Part shown: in pieces, positions 1 to 6,029 of the stretch | How the letters are laid out: every line of letters begins with the position of its first letter | Position numbering within the stretch: position 1 is the stretch's first letter | NCBI GenBank assembly: GCA_031383555.1 | Contig: JANMZR010000402.1 | Coordinates: 1 to 26,205, forward strand | DNA from: JANMZR01 sp031383555 | Lineage (GTDB): Bacteria; Bacteroidota; Bacteroidia; Cytophagales; Spirosomataceae | Length of the DNA stretch: 26,205 nt | Direction of reading: 5' to 3' | Made by a program: the position numbers and the translations under genes | The notes under the pieces: model-generated | The model's database searches: none | Told to the model about the DNA's origin: nothing | What the model saw: only the letters and a program-made list of their open reading frames with translations

Positions 1-584
1 AAAAATTAGGTGAAATGGATAAAACCGTATTGCTTAAAGGACTTGCAACAGGATGGAACTATAAGAAAAAAGCTAATTTAATAACTGATAATCAAATCTT
101 TATAACAAGTATTTCAAACAAACTGTCTGGTGACAACTTGAATAATATTAAGAAATTAATGACTGCTTGGGGACTAAAAACTAGCGAAAGTAACGATACA
201 ATTGATGCCACGATTATCAATATCAAAACCATAGTGGAAGCGATGAAATTCGATAAGAAAGAATTTATTGTAAAAGCAGGTAAAGAAGTAATTATTAATA
301 TTGAAAACCCCGATGCCATGCAACACAATTTGGTGATTGGTAAACCAAATACTTTGGCTATTATTGGTAAAGCCGCTGATAAAATGATTACTCAAACTGA
401 CGCTATGGATAAAAATTATGTGCCAAATTTACCCCAAATAATAACGGCAAGTCCTTTAATAAATGCTGGGGCTAGTTTTCAATTAAAATTTACCGCCCCA
501 TCCACAGTTGGCAACTATCCATTCATTTGTACATTCCCAGGGCATTGGAGGTTAATGAATGGAGTGATGAAAGTAGTCAGATGA
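1..584 (+). CDS. Blue-copper (azurin/plastocyanin-like) C-terminal end of a larger protein, 5' truncated by window edge
   Basis: The reading frame is open to the first base, and an ATG at 15 is internal rather than a start, so this is the 3' end of a longer gene. The last ~110 residues form a type 1 copper domain: a first ligand His in NPDAMQHN, then the azurin-style cluster CTFPGHWRLM with Cys, His and Met in the C-x4-H-x3-M spacing. The preceding ~70 residues (DKTVLLKGLATGW and a helical stretch) resemble the alpha-helical linker of PVC-type heme-binding CxxCH proteins, which often end in such a domain. The protein is probably a periplasmic or surface electron-transfer enzyme whose propeller and cytochrome parts lie upstream. 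The copper domain is certain from its ligands; the identity of the missing part is inferred. A related protein lies at 6030-9008. Confidence 0.8.
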   Translation, partial: KLGEMDKTVLLKGLATGWNYKKKANLITDNQIFITSISNKLSGDNLNNIKKLMTAWGLKTSESNDTIDATIINIKTIVEAMKFDKKEFIVKAGKEVIINIENPDAMQHNLVIGKPNTLAIIGKAADKMITQTDAMDKNYVPNLPQIITASPLINAGASFQLKFTAPSTVGNYPFICTFPGHWRLMNGVMKVVR

Positions 585-841
585 AATAAAACATTTGCTT
601 AAATAATTTAATACAAATAACGTATTTTTTAAATTTCAATTTTATAAAACTATTATTTCAAAAAATTTCTTAAATTAACATTTGTGCTTTAAACCAAATT
701 ACATTTGTAAATTTACAGAAACTTCTTAGGAATTATTTTGAGTTTATATACTTTTGCAATATTGAAAGTGCCAAAAAGGATAAAAAAAGCAGCATTTACT
801 TTCATTTATCTTAATTATGACTTTCTTTATTTAGTTATTAT

Positions 842-1006
842 GTAATTACAGGATTTAGAGTGGAAACATATTAAAAGTGAGTTATTTTAGATTTCTCCTC
901 AGGCTACGCCGAGTCGAAAGGACAACGCTGGGCCTTCTTTTGTCATTTCGAGCCGCAAAGCTGGCGAGAAATCTAACTAGTCTTTAACTCTAAATCCTGT
1001 AAAACC
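842..1006. repeat. Nested inverted-repeat (MITE/REP-like) element
   Basis: Outer arms of 16 bases are perfect inverted copies (846-861 and 987-1002, TTACAGGATTTAGAGT and its complement). Inside lie two inverted copies of a ~38-base unit: 887-925 and 940-976. Each starts TTAGATTTCTC and carries a GTCGAAAGGACAA or CTCGAAATGACAA end; a 14-base loop separates them. The core is visibly GC-richer than the AT-rich flanks. The octamer GTTATTAT lies at 834-841 and 1007-1014, four bases outside each outer arm, and may be a target-site duplication. From memory, TTAGATTTCTC / TCGAAATGACAA units recur between genes in Bacteroidota. There is no coding capacity, so mobility would need a transposase elsewhere. 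Confidence 0.75.
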
Positions 1007-1083
1007 GTTATTATAAATATCACCTATCAAATATTGTCAACTAATCAGCTTTAACATTGAGAATTAAACCCAATTTTATTATA

Positions 1084-1102
1084 TTTGACAAAATATGTCA
1101 AA
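1084..1102. promoter_or_regulatory. Candidate XRE operator palindrome
   Basis: A perfect 7-base inverted repeat with a 5-base spacer, TTTGACA-AAATA-TGTCAAA, ends 15 bases before the ATG of the XRE regulator. A further half-site TTGTCAA sits at 1034-1040. Small XRE regulators commonly bind short palindromes over their own promoters, so autoregulation is the natural reading. Binding by this protein is inferred from position only. Confidence 0.5.
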
Positions 1103-1117
1103 ACGATTTGGTTCAAA

Positions 1118-1405
1118 ATGAATACTTTAGGAGAAAAAATAAAAAGTTTAAGAGAAAACATAAACCTACCCTTACGTACCGTGGCAGCCTATTTAGATAT
1201 TGACCAAGCAATACTCAGCAAAATTGAAAGAGGACATCGAAGAGCAAACCGACAACAAGTTGTAAAACTTGCCTTGTATTTTCAAGCTAATAAAAATGAA
1301 TTACTAATTGCTTGGTTATCTGATAAGCTTTTAAAAGAAATTGAAAATGAAGAAATCGGTGCTGAAGCTTTGGAGGCAACTTTGCAAAAATTAATTCAAG
1401 AATAA
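1118..1405 (+). CDS. XRE-family helix-turn-helix transcriptional regulator
   Basis: A 95-residue protein with one N-terminal Cro/C1-type HTH (about residues 4-60: LGEKIKSLRE, LRTVAAYLDIDQ, LSKIERGHRRA) and a helical acidic tail. An upstream TTG at 1085 would add 11 residues but lies inside the palindrome; the ATG at 1118 places the protein start directly at the HTH domain, so it is preferred. It resembles the stand-alone XRE proteins found beside restriction-modification genes in Bacteroidota, but no methylase is present here. The stop is 13 bases before the next gene, so the two are probably co-transcribed. It probably represses its own operon through 1084-1102. The DNA-binding role is secure; its targets are unknown. 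Confidence 0.9.
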   Translation: MNTLGEKIKSLRENINLPLRTVAAYLDIDQAILSKIERGHRRANRQQVVKLALYFQANKNELLIAWLSDKLLKEIENEEIGAEALEATLQKLIQE

Positions 1406-1418
1406 AATTCAAAAACGC

Positions 1419-2774
1419 ATGACTTTAAACAAAAAAATCAAACTAGGTATTTTATTCATTTTCTTAGCCATATTGGCCTATGGAATCAATTTCGCTGTAC
1501 AATATGCCTATATCGGCTCTGCATATGATGCCAAAATGGTATGTTCTTGCACATTTGTTTCAAAAAGGGATTTTGAAAGTATAAAAAATGAAGACTTATA
1601 TGCAGTACCATTTGCAACAATAAATATTGATAAAAAAGAGCAGTCCGTTACCTCAAATATTTATGGTTTTGCGGAAACCAAAGCGATTTTCAGGCCAGAC
1701 TTAGGCTGTACTTTGGTAAATGAAATGGAAGAAGCTGAAATTAGGAAAGAAGCTAGTCCAGTAAAACACAGTGAGGGAATATCCGAATCTGAAATTGAAA
1801 ATTCAGCGGAAATTAACGCAGAAACAAAAAGCTCCGAGCTTGCAAACTCTCCCTTTGGGGGTTGGGCAGCTATTAACGAAGCTTTTACTGAAACTGACCC
1901 GAAAAAAATAAAGCGAACTAGAGCTATTGTTGTTTTACAAAATGGAAAAATAATTGCTGAAAAATATGCTCCAAACATCACAAAAGATACGCCTCTATTA
2001 GGTTGGTCTATGACAAAATCAGTCACTAGTACCATGATAGGCATTTTGGTGAAAGAAGGGAAACTTGATATAAAAAAACCAGCACCAATTAAAGAGTGGC
2101 AGGATGATGAGCGTAAAAATATTACAATCGATCATTTAATACGTATGAGTAGTGGATTAGATTTTGAAGAAAACTATGCGCAACCTTCCGATGCAACCGA
2201 AATGCTTTTCAGAAGTAAAAATGCAGGTTTAATAGCCATTCAAAGCAAAGCCAAATATAAACCCGATAGGGTTTGGTATTATTCATCAGGTACATCAAAT
2301 ATTTTACAAGAAATCATCCGCCGACAATTCCCAAATCTAGCTGAATACCAAGCTTTTCCCCATAGAAAGTTATTTGAAAAGTTAGGCATGCATTCTGCAG
2401 TATTAGAGCCAGATGCCTCTGGAACGTTTGTAGGCTCTTCATTTATGTTTGCCACAGCACGTGATTGGGCCAAGTTTGGTCAATTATATTTGCAGGATGG
2501 CCTTTGGAATGGCGAAAGAATTTTGCCAGAAGGCTGGGTGAAATATTCGTCAACTGAAACACCGAATTCCAAAGGTCAATATGCTGCACATTTTTGGTTA
2601 TACCATAATGACAATCAGTACCCAAGCGACGTATATCATGCTATAGGCTTTGAGGGGCAATATGTGACCATAGTTCCGTCCAAAAAATTAGTAATTGTAC
2701 GCTTAGGCTGCACACCTGGCGACAATTTTGACCACGTGAAATTGGTAAAGGAGATAATTAAAGCTGTGAAATAA
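1419..2774 (+). CDS. Membrane-anchored serine hydrolase, beta-lactamase class C/DD-peptidase fold
   Basis: A 451-residue protein. A single hydrophobic segment (about residues 8-30) anchors or exports it, followed by a Cys-containing N-terminal region (VCSCTF, LGCTLV) and a Ser/Glu-rich linker (about 103-145). The catalytic domain (about 147-451) has the SxxK motif S197-M-T-K200, the YSS motif around Tyr288-Ser290 and a late HAIGFEGQY block in the position of the KTG-like motif. The family includes esterases, 6-aminohexanoate-dimer hydrolase (NylB) relatives and penicillin-binding-like enzymes; the substrate cannot be read from sequence. It lies 13 bases after the XRE gene and is closed by the terminator at 2808-2847. 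A beta-lactamase role is unlikely given the NylB-like architecture. Confidence 0.88.
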   Translation: MTLNKKIKLGILFIFLAILAYGINFAVQYAYIGSAYDAKMVCSCTFVSKRDFESIKNEDLYAVPFATINIDKKEQSVTSNIYGFAETKAIFRPDLGCTLVNEMEEAEIRKEASPVKHSEGISESEIENSAEINAETKSSELANSPFGGWAAINEAFTETDPKKIKRTRAIVVLQNGKIIAEKYAPNITKDTPLLGWSMTKSVTSTMIGILVKEGKLDIKKPAPIKEWQDDERKNITIDHLIRMSSGLDFEENYAQPSDATEMLFRSKNAGLIAIQSKAKYKPDRVWYYSSGTSNILQEIIRRQFPNLAEYQAFPHRKLFEKLGMHSAVLEPDASGTFVGSSFMFATARDWAKFGQLYLQDGLWNGERILPEGWVKYSSTETPNSKGQYAAHFWLYHNDNQYPSDVYHAIGFEGQYVTIVPSKKLVIVRLGCTPGDNFDHVKLVKEIIKAVK

Positions 2775-2807
2775 TCAATTTTTTCCTACCTTTATCCAAA
2801 GTCTCAA

Positions 2808-2847
2808 AGCTCCTTGTAATTCGGCAAGAATTACAAGGGGCTTTTTT
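2808..2847 (+). terminator. Rho-independent terminator
   Basis: A 15-base-pair stem (2808-2822 with 2828-2842, one G-U pair) closes a 5-base loop and runs into T2842-2847. It ends the XRE-hydrolase unit. Only 5 bases separate it from the ATG at 2853, so the oxygenase either depends on read-through or has a promoter overlapping this hairpin. Confidence 0.88.
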
Positions 2848-2852
2848 ATTGA

Positions 2853-3464
2853 ATGAAAACCAATGAATCAAAATTTGAGCCTATTATCGAAAGTATATTG
2901 GCAAATGGGTATGGTGTTTGTGACAATTTCTTTAATAAAAAAGAAGTTGATTTATTGATTAAATTTTTCACAAGGCGCTACAATTCAGGTATTTTCAAAA
3001 ATGCAGGCATAGGAGAAAAGCAGGTGGAACAAGTTTTAGAATCAATTCGTGGCGATAAAATTTTATGGTTGGAAAATGACAATTCCGATCAAACTGAAAA
3101 CTTATTTTTCGAAAAAATAGAAAATTTTATTCAATACCTAAATCGCACTTGTTATTTGGGAATCAAAAGTTCTGAATTTCATTTGGCCAAATATGCAGCT
3201 GGCAAATTTTACAAAAAACACAAAGATAGTTTTGAAAAAAACAAAGGAAGAGTACTATCAATAATTGTATATTTGAATATAAATTGGTTGCCTGCAAATG
3301 AAGGTAATTTATTGATATTTCCAAATGAAAAATTCGCAAATCCAATCATAATAAATCCAATTGCGGGGCGTCTTATTTGCTTCGAATCTGACAAAATGGA
3401 ACATGAAGTTCAAATAACCAATACAGATAGGCTGAGTATAACTGGATGGTTATTAAACATATAG
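2853..3464 (+). CDS. 2-oxoglutarate/Fe(II)-dependent oxygenase (prolyl-4-hydroxylase-like)
   Basis: A 203-residue cytoplasmic protein. The double-stranded beta-helix lies in the C-terminal half with the facial triad visible as H123-x-D125 (in KKHKDSF) and H184 (in MEHEVQ), plus R193 (DRLSITGWL), which would hold the 2-oxoglutarate carboxylate. The block AKYAAGKFYKKHKDSF is typical of prolyl 4-hydroxylase-type members. Iron and co-substrate binding are therefore well supported; the hydroxylated substrate is not known. The start immediately follows a terminator. The GNAT gene begins 23 bases downstream, so the two may form a small protein- or metabolite-modification unit. No signal peptide is seen. 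Confidence 0.88.
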   Translation: MKTNESKFEPIIESILANGYGVCDNFFNKKEVDLLIKFFTRRYNSGIFKNAGIGEKQVEQVLESIRGDKILWLENDNSDQTENLFFEKIENFIQYLNRTCYLGIKSSEFHLAKYAAGKFYKKHKDSFEKNKGRVLSIIVYLNINWLPANEGNLLIFPNEKFANPIIINPIAGRLICFESDKMEHEVQITNTDRLSITGWLLNI

Positions 3465-3487
3465 TTTATAATAGTTCAATTATTTTT

Positions 3488-4027
3488 ATGAAATTCAAAA
3501 CAAAAAATAATAAAGAAGTTTCATTTAGAAACTTCGAAATTAAAGATACAAACTTACTGTTTTCGTATTTACAAAGTCTATCGGAAACCTCTAAAAGTAG
3601 ATTTGGCCCACATCCCTATGATTTTGAAGCTATTACAAATTTTTATTCAAAAGATAAAACGAATATTGGCATCATCGGAATCGATATTAAAAATAGCCAA
3701 ATCATAGCCTATTCAATTATAAAACAAGGCCAAATTTTGGCAGATTTTGAAAGATATAAATCGTACCAAATAACCTTATCGGAAATTAATGACTTTACTT
3801 ATGCCCCATCTGTGGCTGACGAATGGCAAAGCCAAGGATTAGGGGACGCAATGTTTAAATATCTAAAAAAATTACTGCAAAATACTGATTGTGAGCGTAT
3901 TGTACTTTGGGGAGGCGTACAAAAATCAAATGAAAAGGCCGTAAACTATTACCAAAAAAATGGTTTTAAAATTTACGGCCAATTTGAAAACAATGTTGAT
4001 AACTGGGACATGGCCCTCAATGTTTGA
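3488..4027 (+). CDS. GNAT-family N-acetyltransferase
   Basis: A 179-residue protein. The acetyl-CoA pyrophosphate-binding loop is Q114-S-Q-G-L-G119, following the beta-strand segment DFTYAPSVADEW, and the usual C-terminal block NEKAVNYYQKNGF is present. An upstream ATG at 3446 in the same frame would overlap the oxygenase and add 14 residues of no family character, so 3488 is preferred. Acetyl-CoA transfer is secure as family function; the acceptor (amine, protein N-terminus or small molecule) is unknown. It is probably co-transcribed with the oxygenase. It converges on the minus-strand Dabb gene with 43 bases between stops and no clear terminator. Confidence 0.88.
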   Translation: MKFKTKNNKEVSFRNFEIKDTNLLFSYLQSLSETSKSRFGPHPYDFEAITNFYSKDKTNIGIIGIDIKNSQIIAYSIIKQGQILADFERYKSYQITLSEINDFTYAPSVADEWQSQGLGDAMFKYLKKLLQNTDCERIVLWGGVQKSNEKAVNYYQKNGFKIYGQFENNVDNWDMALNV

Positions 4028-4070
4028 GATTATTAAAAGTTGACTTTACATTTTTTGGTAATCAGAGCAA

Positions 4071-4502
4071 TTACTCCTTCACCCAATAATCAACCACCAA
4101 AACTTTATCTAAAAACGGCCCTAATACAGCTCCAAATGCCTTATGATCAGGATGTGGCAGATAAATGGCACGGTCCTCCTCTGAATGAAAGGTTAAGAAA
4201 AAGCAATGTGTAAAGCCTTGATTTAAGTTTTCAGGTGAATTATTCAAACCCCATTCATAACCAACTATTTGTTTTATTTTTTTTGGCAAATCACGGAATG
4301 CATCCTCAACTTTTTTTACATCATCAGCCGTGGCATTGTCTTTAAATTTAAATAAAACCACATGCCTGAGCATTTTTTTGTTTTCCATTTTATGATTTTG
4401 GTGAGCTTTTCCACTTTTGCCTTTTGAACTATTTTTTCCATTTTGAGCAAAACTTATTTGTACAAAAAAGCAAAGTGTGATAGATAATAGGATATTCTTC
4501 AT
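4071..4502 (-). CDS. Secreted Dabb (stress-responsive alpha/beta-barrel) domain protein
   Basis: A 143-residue protein: signal peptide (about 1-19, ending ISFAQ), a Lys/Ser/His-rich linker (about 21-43), then a Dabb ferredoxin-like domain (about 45-143) recognisable by MLRHVVLFKFKD, the central GYEWGLNNS and the late HPDHKAFGAVLGPFLDKVLVVDYW. Dabb proteins dimerise into a barrel; plant and bacterial members include cyclases and oligoketide-binding proteins, but most exported bacterial copies are uncharacterised. It is last in a run of three minus-strand genes for exported proteins, 39 bases after the alpha/beta hydrolase. Domain call strong, function unknown. Confidence 0.88.
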   Translation of the reverse strand: MKNILLSITLCFFVQISFAQNGKNSSKGKSGKAHQNHKMENKKMLRHVVLFKFKDNATADDVKKVEDAFRDLPKKIKQIVGYEWGLNNSPENLNQGFTHCFFLTFHSEEDRAIYLPHPDHKAFGAVLGPFLDKVLVVDYWVKE

Positions 4503-4541
4503 TTTTTTAAACGATTTTTTAAGGAATTAAACAAGCAATTT

Positions 4542-5480
4542 TCAATTTACTATCAAATCTAAGGCAATATTTCTCAATATTTCGTGACCACCTTCAAAAA
4601 TAGTCAAGTTTATATTTTTATATGTCTTTCTAAAGATAATTTCACGATCGTCAATTTTATAAATAATGCCTGACCTTACATACTTTTGAGTTGTAAGCAA
4701 AGTTGCTGCATCAGCCTCCGACACAAAATTATCTTCACTTTGTACACCGTAATCAAATAATAATTTATTATAAAAATCAATTGAATGTGATATTGGTACC
4801 GAACCTGTATGCCCATCATGTACGCCTGCATATATTTGCATTTTGCTTTTTTTACGAAGCTTAATTGGCGTATTCCAAAATAATGGCGACCTATCCCAAG
4901 CTTTCTGATTATCTATTTTCACGCCAGAACCTGTGCAGATTAGTATTTCTGGTCCATATTTATTTTTTCTTTCTTCCGACTCTTCATGCCATTTTCGCAA
5001 ATCTGAAATTGATGACCATGCTGAAAAAGTATTTATTGCATGCCTACTTTTCATATACATAGCCATTGTAGCATAGCCTCCACCACTGTTTCCTATAATG
5101 TAAATCCGCTTTTTATCGATATTCATGTTTTTAATGGCCCAATCTATAGCCTCATCAATATCGCTAATTACATATTCGCTACAACAAGCTTTTATATGGT
5201 TATTTACTCCCCGAAAATTAGGCAAAATATAATTCCAACCTTTAGCTTTTGCCTGGTCGGCCAAAAGTTCTACCTGCGAATGACTTGAACTTGACCAATT
5301 ATGTAACTCTACTACCAAAGGTTGCGGCTTTGAAGAAGCCGACTTTTCAAAATAAATTACTTGGGAATAATTGTCAAGCGGGGAGAAAATACTATCTTTT
5401 TTCAGGTAATTAGGTCTTTGAGAATAAACCGTATTAGAAGCTAAAATAATGATTATGAGAAGTTTATCTATTTTTTTCAT
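4542..5480 (-). CDS. Secreted alpha/beta hydrolase (prolyl oligopeptidase/esterase-like)
   Basis: A 312-residue protein with signal peptide (about 1-20, ending NTVYS). The nucleophile elbow is G130-N-S132-G-G-G, with a likely acid at D222 (GVHDGHTG) and His at H299 (EGGHEIL), in the order expected for the fold. The oxyanion region ELHNWSSSS lies near residues 58-66, and the strand YILPNFRG at 84-91 is typical of S9-like and dienelactone-hydrolase-like enzymes. It is probably a periplasmic esterase or peptidase. A paired-cysteine motif ACC precedes SEYV near residue 100. Genes lie on both sides on the same strand at 23 and 39 bases. Confidence 0.88.
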   Translation of the reverse strand: MKKIDKLLIIIILASNTVYSQRPNYLKKDSIFSPLDNYSQVIYFEKSASSKPQPLVVELHNWSSSSHSQVELLADQAKAKGWNYILPNFRGVNNHIKACCSEYVISDIDEAIDWAIKNMNIDKKRIYIIGNSGGGYATMAMYMKSRHAINTFSAWSSISDLRKWHEESEERKNKYGPEILICTGSGVKIDNQKAWDRSPLFWNTPIKLRKKSKMQIYAGVHDGHTGSVPISHSIDFYNKLLFDYGVQSEDNFVSEADAATLLTTQKYVRSGIIYKIDDREIIFRKTYKNINLTIFEGGHEILRNIALDLIVN

Positions 5481-5503
5481 AATATTGGTATTAAAGTAAC
5501 CTT

Positions 5504-5842
5504 CTAATTTTTTGTACCTGAAACCTCATTATCCATAATTTTCATTTTAATACCAATTACTACATTTTTCGAATCTCTCAGAAAGGTAAAAATTGATCCG
5601 TAGCTGCTTTCCGACTTGAAAGTATCTGCTTCAACCAATTTATTAATTTTGTTTATGCCATTGCTATCAATTTCCGCATAAAGGGCGCCGTCTTTTTCAG
5701 TGATAGTTGCCATTTCAAAAAACGTCTCCATCTTGTAGGTGCCAACAAAATCACTTAAATTAGAGTTAACTTTTATATTCTCTTGAGCAAAAGAAAAATA
5801 AGAAGCGATTAATAAAAAAGAGGTCAATATTAGTTTTTTCAT
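5504..5842 (-). CDS. Small secreted lipocalin-like/DUF3471-like protein
   Basis: A 112-residue protein from the ATG at 5842; an in-frame ATG at 5878 would only extend the signal peptide N-terminus. A signal peptide (MKKLILTSFLLIASYFSFAQ) is followed by a short beta-rich domain: LSDFVGTYKME, a strand with ALYAEID, then VEADTFKS and a closing strand IGIKMKI. The pattern (GTYK, ligand-facing strands, D-x-F) resembles the DUF3471 tail found after serine beta-lactamase-like enzymes, and small lipocalins, but I am not certain of the family. It is first gene of the minus-strand trio ending at 4071. Confidence 0.7.
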   Translation of the reverse strand: MKKLILTSFLLIASYFSFAQENIKVNSNLSDFVGTYKMETFFEMATITEKDGALYAEIDSNGINKINKLVEADTFKSESSYGSIFTFLRDSKNVVIGIKMKIMDNEVSGTKN

Positions 5843-5878
5843 AATTAAATTTTGTTTTAAATTTGCTTTGTTAATCAA

Positions 5879-5897
5879 TTCTTAAATGTATTAAGAA
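5879..5897. promoter_or_regulatory. Palindrome in a divergent intergenic region
   Basis: TTCTTAA-ATGTA-TTAAGAA is a perfect 7-base inverted repeat with a 5-base spacer, 36 bases upstream of the secreted small-protein gene (start 5842, minus). It lies in the 187-base gap shared with the plus-strand cytochrome operon (start 6030). It has operator geometry, but being AT-rich it could be chance. Confidence 0.3.
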
Positions 5898-6029
5898 AAT
5901 CTCTATTATTTTGAAAATATTTACAAAAAAATAGTTAAAAGTTTGCTCGAACAGATAGAAATGCGGGCTTTATTAGTTTTCTTATGGAAAAGTTAATAAA
6001 AATAATTAAATCATAAAAATTTCAATAAG

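Larger units (their letters stand above)
585..1117. other. 533-base gene-free region with promoter-like boxes and a repeat element
   Basis: No credible coding frame is present. It holds a nested inverted-repeat element (about 842-1006) and an operator-like palindrome (1084-1102), both listed separately. Two matches to the Bacteroidota -7 box TAnnTTTG occur: TACATTTG at 700-707, with TTTG 15 bases upstream at 681-684, and TACTTTTG at 749-756. The octamer ACATTTGT is repeated directly at 678-685 and 701-708, 23 bases apart. These boxes could drive the XRE gene from before the repeat element, but motif matches in AT-rich DNA are weak evidence. No terminator hairpin is obvious after the copper protein. 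Confidence 0.5.

Noticed and set aside
1419..2774. Antibiotic-resistance beta-lactamase
   Set aside because: The SxxK and YSS motifs are shared by many esterases and NylB-like hydrolases; the membrane anchor and extra N-terminal region do not fit a classical AmpC.
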